In this document: positions 44,586-53,534 of the stretch, piece after piece | Layout of the letters: each line of letters begins with the position of its first letter | Numbering within the stretch: the first letter of the stretch is position 1 | NCBI RefSeq assembly: GCF_008629675.1 | Contig: NZ_VWOX01000024.1 | Coordinates: 21,553-85,552, forward strand | Length of the DNA: 64,000 nt | Direction of reading: 5' to 3' | Origin: Roseiconus nitratireducens | Lineage (GTDB): Bacteria > Planctomycetota > Planctomycetia > Pirellulales > Pirellulaceae | The notes under the pieces: generated by a model | The model's input: only the letters and a program-made list of their open reading frames with translations | What the model was told of the DNA's origin: nothing | Database searches by the model: none | Translations under genes and position numbers: made by a program

Positions 44586-46006
44586 GCCAAAATCTCCGGA
44601 ACAATTTCGACATCGTCGGTCGGCCCGATCAGACGTTCATCCAGCCCGTTGTGGTAGTACGACAGATCCTCGTGATCGATCCCCAGCAGGTGCAACAGCG
44701 TCGCGTGAAAGTTTCGGATGTGCACAGGCTTTTCGACCGCACGCAGTCCGACCGGGTCCGTCGCGCCGTGTGCCATTCCGGCCTTGACTCCGCCACCGGC
44801 CATCCAGATCGTGTAACCCCACGGATTGTGATCACGGCCTTTACCCGATTCGCTCATCGGCATCCGGCCGAACTCCCCACCCCAGATCACCAAGGTGTCG
44901 TCCCACAACCCTCGCTGCTTCAAGTCTTGGAGCAGCCCGGCAACGGGTCGATCGGTTGCCGCACAGTGGGCCGTGTGGTTTTTCAGGACGTCGCTGTGAG
45001 CATCCCAGCCGTTGGTGTCCCCCGAATAGACCTGCACAAACCGCACGCCGCGTTCAATCATCCGCCGAGCCAGTAAACAGCGCTGGCCGTAGTCGCGTGT
45101 CTCCGCACGATCCGTTCCATACATCCGATGCGTCGCCTCGGTTTCCTGCGCCAGATCAACCAATTCCGGCGCTGAGCTCTGCATCCGAAAGGCCAACTCA
45201 TAGGCCTCGATCCTGGCGGCCAACTCATCGTCGCCCGCGCGACCTCGCAAATGCTGTTGGTTCAGATAGTTTGCCACCCCCAGCGCTTTGCGTTGCTGGT
45301 CGCCGTCGAAACCGCGGGGTGGTTGCAGGTGCAAGATCGGTTGCGTCCCGGCACGCATCGTCACGCCCTGGTAACTGGCTGGCAGAAAGCCGTTTCCCCA
45401 CGCCGGCGGCCCGCCTTTCAAACCACCGGCCGGATCCGGCAACACGACAAATCCCGGCAAGTCTTCATTTTCGCTTCCCAGACCGTACGCAACCCAGCTC
45501 CCCACACTCGGCCGGCCCATCAAGATGCTGCCGGTATTCATTTGGTAAACCGATTGCGGATGGTTGACGCTGTCGCCGTGCATGCTGCGAATCACGCACA
45601 GGTCGTCGGCAAACCTGCCAATCTCCGGCAAGAAGTCACTGACCTCCAACCCCGATTGGCCGCGTCGGCGAAACGGCTTGATCGGTCCCAGCAGCGGATT
45701 GCTGGCGACCTTGCGGCGTGTTTTGACCGCCCCAAAACTTTCCGGGATCGGCTGCCCCGCCAGCCGTGCCAAATCCGGCTTGGGATCAAACAGATCGACG
45801 TGACTGGGACCGCCGTGCATGAATAGCCAGATCACCCGTTTGACTCGCTGCCGCGACGGATCATGCCACCGCTGCGAACGCGGCTCCGCCGATCGCGCCT
45901 GAACGCCCGAAGGTGGAAACAGAGCCGACATCGCCAAAGCGCCAAACCCGCCACCGGCATTCAGCAGAAACTCGCGTCGGTTGGCTGCGGCAATCGGATC
46001 ATTCAT
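44582..46006 (-). CDS. DUF1501 protein, Tat-exported
   Basis: A 474-aa protein. Start ATG 46006 puts NRREFLLNAGGGFGALAM near the N-terminus, a twin-arginine export signal; the frame open to 46114 is not supported. RVIWLFMHGGPSHVDLFDPKP is the conserved DUF1501 core, followed by VIWGGEFGRMPMSESGKGRDHNP and the late LLHLLGIDHEDLSYYHNGLDERL. Related to the alkaline-phosphatase/sulfatase-like fold. It overlaps the DUF1553 gene by four bases and is cotranscribed with it. Substrate unknown. Confidence 0.93.
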   Translation of the reverse strand: MNDPIAAANRREFLLNAGGGFGALAMSALFPPSGVQARSAEPRSQRWHDPSRQRVKRVIWLFMHGGPSHVDLFDPKPDLARLAGQPIPESFGAVKTRRKVASNPLLGPIKPFRRRGQSGLEVSDFLPEIGRFADDLCVIRSMHGDSVNHPQSVYQMNTGSILMGRPSVGSWVAYGLGSENEDLPGFVVLPDPAGGLKGGPPAWGNGFLPASYQGVTMRAGTQPILHLQPPRGFDGDQQRKALGVANYLNQQHLRGRAGDDELAARIEAYELAFRMQSSAPELVDLAQETEATHRMYGTDRAETRDYGQRCLLARRMIERGVRFVQVYSGDTNGWDAHSDVLKNHTAHCAATDRPVAGLLQDLKQRGLWDDTLVIWGGEFGRMPMSESGKGRDHNPWGYTIWMAGGGVKAGMAHGATDPVGLRAVEKPVHIRNFHATLLHLLGIDHEDLSYYHNGLDERLIGPTDDVEIVPEILA

Positions 46007-46110
46007 CGAATCGTGCCGTGATGGACAAGGCGGGAAGGCGGGGCAGGGACCCACTATCTTAGCGGGCAGAGGTCCGGCAAGCAAAACCGGACGATCCGAT
46101 TGGGTTTGGC

Positions 46111-47220
46111 TCAAGAGCCAATGGCTTTCCGCAACACCGGCTCAAGTGCGTCTGCCTGATGGAAAAAGCCCAGGTCCGAGGGGTGGGATCCGTCCGTCGT
46201 GTCATCCCGGTCGGACGCCAACATTGCTTCACCATCGACGTAGAACAGGCGATCAACGCCCGCGTCGACCAGCTGCTGATGAGCCTTCCGAAATGCTTGA
46301 CGACTGGATTCGTTTCGCTGTTGGCGTGACGGCCGGATCCAGGCGTCCGCGTAGGTGCGGTCTTCCACTAACACGATGGGCACGTCCGGGTGCGCCGACC
46401 GCAACTGATGAACCATCGGTCCGGTTCGCGTGGCCACCTCATCGGCAACCATGTTCGGTAAGCAATCCAGCACATACACGCACGGATCCAATTCAACCAG
46501 AAACCGCCCCACCTCGGGCTCCAGTTTTCCGTTTCCGGAAAAGCCCAGGTTGATGACCGGACGGTTCAATCGACGTCCCAGAATTGCCGGATGCGGCATC
46601 CCCGGCCGTGAAGCGCACGCACCATGCGTGATCGATGTCCCGTAAAACACGATCGGCGGATCCGGACGAGGAGCAATGGGTTCAAACCGAGCCCCCGCGG
46701 CCACGCCAATCTTCAGTGATTCCGTCCCGTTGTACAGCGGAAGGTAGACGGCATAGTCCCGCATTCCCGGCCGCAATCCGCTGACCAGCGAAACCTTCAT
46801 GTGCTGCTGGGTCGGACGACTGACCGCGACCCACCGCCAATTGCCTTCGTCGTCCGTCGCGTAAAGATCCAATCCGCTCACACCCGTCGCGGGCATGTGA
46901 GGCATGGCTAGATTCGCAGAGGTCACCGCGTGATCGGCATGGATCTCTGTCGCGTCGGTCCGAAACCTCACCAGCATGCCAGCGGAATGTCGGCTCAGAT
47001 TCCAAACGGCATCACGAACCACGCCCTCGGCAGCCGCCGGTAATCGATCAAAGTACTTTTTCGTGTCCTCGAAACCACGGCCCTCGACGCCCCAATCCTG
47101 AACGTCGTGCCACTGCAAGTCATCCGGTGACGACTCGCCAAACACGTTCTTCGTTGATAGGCAGGCAGCGCCTGCGACCGACGCGGCCAGCAGACTTCGT
47201 CGGGAGAATGGAACTTGCAT
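46111..47220 (-). CDS. SGNH/GDSL-type hydrolase, Tat-exported
   Basis: A 369-aa secreted protein. ATG 47220 gives MQVPFSRRSLLAASVAGAAC, a Tat signal. An N-terminal beta-sandwich of about 170 residues precedes the SGNH domain: PPIVFYGTSITHGACAS carries the catalytic Ser, INLGFSGNGKLEPE the Gly/Asn block, and TDGSHPSDLGFFH the Asp-x-x-His end. The design resembles carbohydrate esterases. It lies 104 bases upstream of the DUF1501 gene on the same strand. Likely substrate an acylated sugar, inferred. Confidence 0.87.
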   Translation of the reverse strand: MQVPFSRRSLLAASVAGAACLSTKNVFGESSPDDLQWHDVQDWGVEGRGFEDTKKYFDRLPAAAEGVVRDAVWNLSRHSAGMLVRFRTDATEIHADHAVTSANLAMPHMPATGVSGLDLYATDDEGNWRWVAVSRPTQQHMKVSLVSGLRPGMRDYAVYLPLYNGTESLKIGVAAGARFEPIAPRPDPPIVFYGTSITHGACASRPGMPHPAILGRRLNRPVINLGFSGNGKLEPEVGRFLVELDPCVYVLDCLPNMVADEVATRTGPMVHQLRSAHPDVPIVLVEDRTYADAWIRPSRQQRNESSRQAFRKAHQQLVDAGVDRLFYVDGEAMLASDRDDTTDGSHPSDLGFFHQADALEPVLRKAIGS

Positions 47221-47421
47221 GGAAAGACTTCTCGCGGATGAGTTGAAGACGGTGTGGAAGATTGAAACCTGGCCCGTATCTGGACAGCGGCACGATGCAG
47301 CGGAAGGCTCCTGCGTCACGAAGTCGATTTAGCGACGGTGGACAGACGGTGCTGCAGAATCCACGCTCTGGCAAGTGTGGCTCCCAAAGCGGTTCTGTCT
47401 GGTGAGTTGCTGCGTCGTTTC

Positions 47422-48333
47422 CTACTCGGCGGCGACGACTCCGATCCTGCGCAACCAGTTCGCGCACAGCTCCGGCCATTGATCCGCACCGGAAAGGTTT
47501 TTGGCCAACCCGACGCCATGTCTGCCCTCGGGAAAGACGTGCAGTTCCGCGGGGACGCCATGCTCCTGGCAGGCCAGGAAATAATCCAGGCTGTTCTGCA
47601 CGGGAACCACGCGATCGGCGGCCGTGTGGAACAGGAACGTCGGCGGCGTGTGCTCAGAGACCTGCCGCTCATTGGACAGGTCGATAACGAGCTCCGGGTC
47701 CGGATCGGCACCAATCAAATTCCGTTGGCTGCCGCCATGGGAATAGGGCTTGTCGAACGCGATCACCGGGTAACACAGGATGCTGAAATCGGGTCGAGAA
47801 GAAACCCGCGCGACCGGATCTTCCGACACAGGATCGGCCTTGGCGAAATGCGTCGATACGGTCGAGCAAAGGTGTCCGCCGGCAGAGAAACCGATCACTC
47901 CGATCCGATTGGGATCCAAATTCCATTCGGACGCGTTCGCACGCAACGTCTGAATCGCACGTTGCGCGTCGATCATCGGCGCCGGATGACCGTACCCTTT
48001 ACCGTCGTTCCCCTTCCCTCGAAGCCGATACGTGCAAATCGCCGACGGTATCCCCAAGGAATGAAACCACTGGGCGAACTGGTAGCCTTCGTGGTCCATC
48101 GCGTGCCCGTTGTAACCGCCGCCCGGGAGGATCACGACGGCGGCCGTGGGTTCTTTGGATTCCACCCGAGTCAAAATCAGCTTCGGAACGTCGCCCTCTC
48201 CACGCAGCGTACTTCCCGGTGGCAATCCGGGCCACAAGTCAAGCGTTGTCGACTCGGGCTGCTCAGCGGCAAGCTGCGAACAACAGACCGCAACGGCAAT
48301 CACAAACAGCAAAGAACGGCGGGGGCGAAGCAT
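47422..48333 (-). CDS. secreted alpha/beta hydrolase, esterase-like
   Basis: A 303-aa protein. ATG 48333 gives MLRPRRSLLFVIAVAVCCSQLAA, a signal peptide; the upstream frame to 48426 is not supported. AVVILPGGGYNGHAMDHEG holds the oxyanion-hole region, RIGVIGFSAGGHLCS the nucleophile Ser, FLFHTAADRVVP the acid residue and FPEGRHGVGLA the catalytic His. Related to xylan acetyl esterases and BD-FAE hydrolases. Together with the SGNH hydrolase it suggests de-acylation of polysaccharide. Confidence 0.88.
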   Translation of the reverse strand: MLRPRRSLLFVIAVAVCCSQLAAEQPESTTLDLWPGLPPGSTLRGEGDVPKLILTRVESKEPTAAVVILPGGGYNGHAMDHEGYQFAQWFHSLGIPSAICTYRLRGKGNDGKGYGHPAPMIDAQRAIQTLRANASEWNLDPNRIGVIGFSAGGHLCSTVSTHFAKADPVSEDPVARVSSRPDFSILCYPVIAFDKPYSHGGSQRNLIGADPDPELVIDLSNERQVSEHTPPTFLFHTAADRVVPVQNSLDYFLACQEHGVPAELHVFPEGRHGVGLAKNLSGADQWPELCANWLRRIGVVAAE

Positions 48334-48480
48334 GGGCGTCAAATCCGGTGGGTGGGGCTTGTGGAAGGCCCGCCATTGTAGCTGCGTCCATTGCGGCGTT
48401 GTGAATCGTCGCCCCTCTGGCTGCATTCGCGCTCGATTCCCGGGCGGGAATCGGTTCCGACCGGGGCTCCGTCATTCAGC

Positions 48481-49218
48481 TCACGCAGCCTTTCGGAATC
48501 GAAACACTTCGTTGGTGGAAACGAACGACAACCCGTGTCGCACCAGCCGCTCGGGTCCAAAATCCTGAGCCCGGTGGACCTCCGCTTCGAAACCCCGACT
48601 GCAAAACCGATCAACCACGTCGATCCCGTACAGACGAACATGATCCGTCTGGTAGAAGTGCTCCAAGCGGTCATTCGGATCGGTGATGCTGAAATCTTCG
48701 TAAGTCGACTGGCGCCAAATCGGAACCTGTGCGATCACGGTTCCGCCGGGACGCAGCACGCGGGACATCTCCGCGATCGCCGCCGCATCATTCTCCACAT
48801 GCTCCAACACGTGCGAAATCCAAATCAATGATTGCGACTGATCCGGCAGCTCAAGTGCCGTGATGTCCATTCGCGCCATCGCTTGCGAGTACAAGTCGAT
48901 ACTCAGGTAATTCGTTGCTTTGGATCGTAGGTAGTTTGACAGCTCCTTTTCTGGAGCCACGTGAAGCACGTCCGAATAATCCAGACCGTCCAGTTTCTCG
49001 GCGACCATGAACGCCAGTCGATGACGTTCCACGGCCCCGCAGTTGGGACAGCGGCAATCGAATCGCGACTTGTTGGGTGCCCCACCCTTGGAAAAGGCGT
49101 ATCCGGTCCAATCGCAAATCGGACATTGGCGGTTGGGGTGCAATCGGTCGCGAATTCGGCCGAAGGTTGCCTCGGCGGGTCGACGGAATACTTTCAGCAT
49201 GGATGACCACCGAGGCAT
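48481..49218 (-). CDS. class I SAM methyltransferase with N-terminal zinc ribbon
   Basis: A 245-aa protein. CPIC (about residue 32) and CPNC (about 57), then VERHRLAFMVAEKL, form a zinc-ribbon-like lead. VLHVAPEKELSNYLRS is a variant motif I, LSIDLYSQAMARMDIT strand 2, and IWISHVLEHVENDAAAIAEM the motif after it; RVLRPGGTVIAQVPIW is the last strand. Proteins like this often methylate glycan or lipid head groups. It is 147 bases upstream of the alpha/beta hydrolase start; no close partner is obvious. Confidence 0.83.
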   Translation of the reverse strand: MPRWSSMLKVFRRPAEATFGRIRDRLHPNRQCPICDWTGYAFSKGGAPNKSRFDCRCPNCGAVERHRLAFMVAEKLDGLDYSDVLHVAPEKELSNYLRSKATNYLSIDLYSQAMARMDITALELPDQSQSLIWISHVLEHVENDAAAIAEMSRVLRPGGTVIAQVPIWRQSTYEDFSITDPNDRLEHFYQTDHVRLYGIDVVDRFCSRGFEAEVHRAQDFGPERLVRHGLSFVSTNEVFRFRKAA

Positions 49219-49622
49219 CAGACGGAAGCGGTTGTGAAGGCTTCGTCGCGATCCCTGCCGAATCGCGCGTTGCTTTCAACCCTTGTCGGCGCCTAGCCGG
49301 AATTTCTTCAATTCCCCCCGGGCAACCGTCCGAGTCGGCTGCCTCCAACACCCGCACTCTGCCAACAGGTCCACCAGAGATTGCTAGCATCTCCAGCTTC
49401 GCACAAACCGTTCACCCCCTGGTTCCAAGGCTCCCGCCTTGGAACCCACTGTCTCCCAGGCTCCGCCTGCACCGCAAGCGAAAGCGAACGGATCGAGCAC
49501 CACCACCATCAATGAGGACTCGATCAACCGAGCCACACCTTCCTCCGACCCGCCGCGGCGACTCCCCCGCTCCGCTGCTGGGGTTGCCCAGAAACTAACT
49601 CTTTCGTAAATTCCGCCCCATC
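49219..49622. other. intergenic region between divergent genes
   Basis: About 400 bases without a convincing gene. It contains a single degenerate member of the hairpin repeat family (49421-49469). Frames crossing it are rich in Pro, Arg and Ser and look like shadows. Confidence 0.45.
49421..49469. repeat. single diverged hairpin-repeat unit
   Basis: GGTTCCAAGGC pairs perfectly with GCCTTGGAACC around a TCCC loop (49421-49446), followed by CAGGC / GCCTG around TCC (49457-49469). Same two-hairpin plan as the 53.3-kb tandem array, with paired base changes. Confidence 0.75.
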
Positions 49623-50603
49623 ATGGAATCGATCAAGGATGACCTGATGCAACCATTGACTCTCGCGCGACGGCAACGGATGCCCGACTCCGGGCGTGCC
49701 GGTCTCACCGTTCTGGAACTCCTGCTGTCGCTCACCATCCTGGGCAGCATTCTGGCGTTGACGCTTCCCGCGATCAGCTCCGCGCGCGAGTCGGCGCGGC
49801 GTGTGATCTGTGTCGACCATTTGCGACAGGTCGGGATCGCGCTGCATCATCACCACGAAACGCACCGGCATCTGCCAGCGGGCTGGACGTTCGACGCCAA
49901 CGACGTCTCCGCCTACGGCTGGGCCGTTCCCCTGCTGCCTTACCTGGAACAGCCCGGTTTGGCCGATCGGATCGATCGCGACGCAACCATTCTTGCTTCG
50001 CCGCATGCGTTCGCCCGACAGACCTCGTTGGAAGGAATGCTTTGTCCCTCCGACATCACCGAGCCGACATTCCAGCTGTACGAAGCGGACGAGTGGGAGG
50101 AGGACGAACATTTCGGTCGCCAGTCGCGACTCTTGGACAGCGTTGCTCCACCAAAAGCCTTGGTCGAGCTACCGACCGCCAACTATGTCGGTGTTTTCGG
50201 AACCATCGAACCGGACGATTCCATCCCGGCCCCCGTTGGCGACGGCTGCTTCTTAGAAAACCATCTCACCCGTTTTCGCGATTTCCAACGCGGGCTCTCG
50301 CGGACGTTGGTGGTGGGCGAACGGACCATGGCCCAAGTGCCTTCCACCTGGCTTGGCGTCAGCCTGTCGGGCGAAGATGCCGCGGCCCGCCTGGTCGGAT
50401 CCACCTTGGAAGGCATCAATAATCCGCTCGCCGACGAATGTGACTTCTCCAGCCGTCACGCGGGCGGAGCCAACTTTCTTTGGGGCGATGGTCACGTCGA
50501 ATTCATGACCGAACAAATCGATCTTCCCGAGTACCACCGACTGGCGCAGCTTCGTCCCCGACCCTCCCACCGCGCCCCGGCCGCGTCACACACCGCCCCT
50601 TAG
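49623..50603 (+). CDS. DUF1559 protein with type II/IV prepilin-like N-terminus
   Basis: A 326-aa protein of a family highly multiplied in Planctomycetes. The prepilin signal is RAGLTVLELLLSLTILGSI: cleavage after Gly27 and Glu at position +5, followed by a hydrophobic helix. Then comes the DUF1559 part: ARRVICVDHLRQVGIALHHHHE, HLPAGWTF, AYGWAVPLLPYLEQPGL, and the C-terminal RHAGGANFLWGDGHVEFM (His-x9-Asp-Gly). Probably a minor pseudopilin-like cell-surface protein. An ATG at 49647 is an alternative start. The BlaI-like gene starts eight bases after its stop. Confidence 0.93.
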   Translation: MESIKDDLMQPLTLARRQRMPDSGRAGLTVLELLLSLTILGSILALTLPAISSARESARRVICVDHLRQVGIALHHHHETHRHLPAGWTFDANDVSAYGWAVPLLPYLEQPGLADRIDRDATILASPHAFARQTSLEGMLCPSDITEPTFQLYEADEWEEDEHFGRQSRLLDSVAPPKALVELPTANYVGVFGTIEPDDSIPAPVGDGCFLENHLTRFRDFQRGLSRTLVVGERTMAQVPSTWLGVSLSGEDAAARLVGSTLEGINNPLADECDFSSRHAGGANFLWGDGHVEFMTEQIDLPEYHRLAQLRPRPSHRAPAASHTAP

Positions 50604-50611
50604 GTTCCCGC

Positions 50612-50998
50612 ATGCCACGCTCCTCCCGAAAACGAATCGAGTTGACCAGATGCGAGGCAGAAGTCATGGACATCATTTGGGACCGCGATTACGTCACCGT
50701 CCAAGATGTCGTCGACTCGCTCTCACGATCGCTGGCCTACACAACCGTTCTGACCACCATGCGGATTCTGGAAGAAAAACAGATCGTGACCCGTGGTGAT
50801 AAGATCGGCCGTGCGTACACCTACACCGCCCGCGTCAGCCGTCAACAAGTGCGCGAAGGCATGCTGAAGGCGTTGACGGACCAACTCTTTGGCGGTTCGG
50901 CACGGTCCCTGGTGCTCAGCCTGATCAATTCCGACGCCGTCTCCGCCGAGGATATCGAAGCCGTTCGAAAAGCAGCTTCCGATTTGGAGAAGTCGTGA
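50612..50998 (+). CDS. BlaI/MecI/CopY family repressor
   Basis: A 128-aa winged-helix regulator. LTRCEAEVMDIIWDRDYVTVQDVV starts the DNA-binding domain, YTTVLTTMRILEEKQIVTR is the recognition helix and wing; the C-terminus mediates dimerisation and holds the usual cleavage zone. ATG 50612 is right for the family; the longer frame overlaps the DUF1559 gene. It overlaps the M56 peptidase start (TGATG), which is expected to inactivate it by proteolysis on a signal. Confidence 0.93.
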   Translation: MPRSSRKRIELTRCEAEVMDIIWDRDYVTVQDVVDSLSRSLAYTTVLTTMRILEEKQIVTRGDKIGRAYTYTARVSRQQVREGMLKALTDQLFGGSARSLVLSLINSDAVSAEDIEAVRKAASDLEKS

Positions 50999-52260
50999 TG
51001 GACGCCTCCAACCTGGCCGAAACAACCCTCTGCATCTGCTTGCAAGTGACGCTACTGGTGGCCGTCACCGTCTGGGCGCAGCAGCGATTGCACCGGGCAC
51101 GTCACTCGTGTCAGATGTGGACCCTCAGCTTTCTTGGCGTCCTGGCTCTTGTCGCCGCCGGCTTGCTTTTCCCCCATCGCCGCTGGTTCCATTTTCCGAC
51201 GGCTCTCTCGGACCACGCAACGTTGGCAGTGATCCGATGGCAACAACACGCGGTTTCATGCCTTGCCGCGATCTGGGGAGCCGGCGTGGCAATTCTGGTA
51301 CTACGCCGAATCGTCCTCTGCCTGCGGCTGTTCCGCTTCCTTCGCGATGACTGCCAAGAGCTGACTCCGGCGCAATTGGCGAACCTGCCACTGCACGCTC
51401 CCGCGGCGAAATGGCGAAAAACACGACTTTCTCTTCACCCTTGCTCCGGAAGATTCAAGCGTCCGCAAGGCCAGTGGCAATCCGCTCCTGGCTTTCGCTC
51501 GACACACCTTAAGAAGGATTGCGAGGTAAAGCTCAGTGCCGGGCGAATCGGAAACGCTCCAGCGTCCCAGGAGGCAAACATCGCCCAATTGAAAGTGATG
51601 GCTTCCGATCAGATTCAAGGACCGTTCTGCTGGCAATTCCATCGACCCGTCATCGTTTTGCCAAGCTACCTGCTGGACGGGGATCGCAACGCCTTGCGGT
51701 ACATCCTTCGGCACGAGTTGGAACACCTACGAACCGAACACCCGCTTCAGCAGTTCTTGCAGACGATCTGCGGAATGTTGTTCTGGTTCCACCCGGCAAT
51801 GTGGATCGCCGCCCGGCACGCTCGGCTGGCCAGAGAATTTGCCTGTGATGAAGCCGCGGTGACGGCTGGCCGCGTTTCCGAATACCTGCGGACCATGGCG
51901 ACGGTCGCTCAACGATGCGTCTCGGCACGGACCGGCCAAATCCACTCGGGCACCCTCTCGTTCGGTCCCCGACGAAGCGAGCTCATCCACCGCAGCGAAC
52001 GACTGGTCAGGTTGCAACGCCTCGGCCGCTCCTCCCGTCCTGGCAGACGTCCGCTGATGGTCGCAATCTTGCTGTTGACCCTGTTGGCGGCCAGCCAGCT
52101 TTGGCTACCGGTCAACGCCATCGCATCGTCACGCAGCAACTGGTCTCCCTGGCCGGCATGGACGGCCAACGTCTTGCACGACTTTGGCTATCAAGTGCGA
52201 GACTTTGAACCGTTCACCGAGCGGTCCAATCTGCACGAATTGATCCACCCGGACCATTGA
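50998..52260 (+). CDS. M56 (BlaR1-like) membrane metallopeptidase
   Basis: A 420-aa protein with N-terminal membrane helices and the zinc site His239-Glu-Leu-Glu-His243 in YILRHELEHLRTEHP, then FWFHPAMWIA and the second Glu in AREFACDEAAV. In BlaR1/MecR1 this domain cleaves BlaI. Here no penicillin-binding sensor domain follows; after a last membrane helix (about 350-370) the chain ends. The inducing signal is therefore unknown and unlikely to be a beta-lactam. ATG 50998 overlaps the BlaI stop; an in-frame GTG lies one codon upstream. Confidence 0.9.
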   Translation: MDASNLAETTLCICLQVTLLVAVTVWAQQRLHRARHSCQMWTLSFLGVLALVAAGLLFPHRRWFHFPTALSDHATLAVIRWQQHAVSCLAAIWGAGVAILVLRRIVLCLRLFRFLRDDCQELTPAQLANLPLHAPAAKWRKTRLSLHPCSGRFKRPQGQWQSAPGFRSTHLKKDCEVKLSAGRIGNAPASQEANIAQLKVMASDQIQGPFCWQFHRPVIVLPSYLLDGDRNALRYILRHELEHLRTEHPLQQFLQTICGMLFWFHPAMWIAARHARLAREFACDEAAVTAGRVSEYLRTMATVAQRCVSARTGQIHSGTLSFGPRRSELIHRSERLVRLQRLGRSSRPGRRPLMVAILLLTLLAASQLWLPVNAIASSRSNWSPWPAWTANVLHDFGYQVRDFEPFTERSNLHELIHPDH

Positions 52261-52367
52261 TCCGGAAACTGCGGTGCAACTCGCCTCCGAACCTCCACCC
52301 TTCCAGACGCAACTACTAAGACTTTCGTAAAACAGTCACCTCCGACACGACGTCGGTGCAAAGATCG

Positions 52368-53534
52368 ATGATGAAAAGAATTGTTCGATTCGTCGTGATG
52401 CTGGCCTCTCTGGCGCTGCTCTACACGGGCTACCGCGTGGCTGCCCACAACGGCTGGATCATCGTCACGCGGGGCCAACGCAGCTTCGATCTCGGTACCG
52501 AACCCGCCTTCCGCCTGAACGATGGCCGATTGAGCATCCTGGTCGTTGGGGATACCGGAGAACAGTCACGAAACCGCCAGCAGGTCGCCGCAGCGATGGC
52601 TGCACACGCCGGCTGGTCGTCCCCGAACGCCGCCTTCCTGCTCGGTGACAATTTCTATGAGCAGGGCGTGGCCTCGGTGGACGACGCCCGTTTCGACCAG
52701 GACTTCGAGCAGCTGTTTCCCGCGGACTGTTTCCGTTGTCCGTTCTACGTCTGTCTTGGCAATCACGATTACCAGGGCAACGTCCAGGCGCAGGTCGACT
52801 ACACCCAGCACAGCGAGCGTTGGAAGATGCCCGAACGCTACTATCGAACGAGGCTAAGCTCCGCTGACGTGACGGTTGACGTGTTTGTCGTGGATACCGT
52901 TGCGATTCACCTCAATCACGCGTCAACCGGGCAGCAACTACGATGGCTGGAAGAGAACCTCCTGGGAAGCGAAGCAGACTGGCAATTTGTCTTGGGGCAT
53001 CACCCAATCTTGACCGGCGGAAAACACGAACCGTCGCCGCAAGTGGCCCGACTGCTTGCTCCGATCTTCCGCCAATGCGGCGTCGACCTGTATCTCTCGG
53101 GGCACGATCACGATCTGCAATTGAGCGACTCCGGCGACGGCTGGTGGCAAGTCGTCAGCGGTGCAGGCAGCAAACTTCGCAGCACTTCCTGGATTGAGCA
53201 AACCGTCTTCGCCCGCGCGGCCCCCGGATTCTGTTGGCTGTTGATCGAGCCAGCCCGACTGCACGTCTCGTTCTACTCCCCGAACGATCGCCTGTTCTCA
53301 ACTTCGATCTTGCGCAGTCCTTCCAACGCCTCGTCCCCCGACTCCCGCCTGGGAACGCACTGCAGGGCTGGCTCTGCCAGCGGGCGCCGCATTGCAAGTC
53401 TTCCCCTTCGAATAGCGCCACCAAGCCCGACGCGACAAGACTTCCCGCCTCGTTCCCAGGCTCCCGCCTGGGAACGCACTGCATCGCTGGCTCTGCCAGC
53501 CAACGCCGCGTTGCAAGCCTCCCCCTTCGAATAA
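52368..53534 (+). CDS. calcineurin-like metallophosphoesterase with repeat-derived tail
   Basis: A 388-aa protein anchored by an N-terminal helix (about residues 5-26). Metal-binding motifs are complete: VVGDTGEQ, FLLGDNFYEQG, CLGNHDYQG, LGHHPILTGG and LSGHDHDLQL, as in purple acid phosphatase-like enzymes. From about residue 321 the sequence is a translation of the 119-bp repeat array (for example SQAPAWERTASLALP), so the natural C-terminus has been replaced or extended by about 68 residues. The original end probably lay near LHVSFYSPNDRLF. Start ATG at 52368 or 52371. Possibly cotranscribed with the M56 gene (107-base gap). Confidence 0.88.
   Translation: MMKRIVRFVVMLASLALLYTGYRVAAHNGWIIVTRGQRSFDLGTEPAFRLNDGRLSILVVGDTGEQSRNRQQVAAAMAAHAGWSSPNAAFLLGDNFYEQGVASVDDARFDQDFEQLFPADCFRCPFYVCLGNHDYQGNVQAQVDYTQHSERWKMPERYYRTRLSSADVTVDVFVVDTVAIHLNHASTGQQLRWLEENLLGSEADWQFVLGHHPILTGGKHEPSPQVARLLAPIFRQCGVDLYLSGHDHDLQLSDSGDGWWQVVSGAGSKLRSTSWIEQTVFARAAPGFCWLLIEPARLHVSFYSPNDRLFSTSILRSPSNASSPDSRLGTHCRAGSASGRRIASLPLRIAPPSPTRQDFPPRSQAPAWERTASLALPANAALQASPFE

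Noticed and set aside
50998..52260. Beta-lactam resistance sensor BlaR1
   Set aside because: No penicillin-binding domain and no beta-lactamase gene nearby; only the M56 domain is shared.
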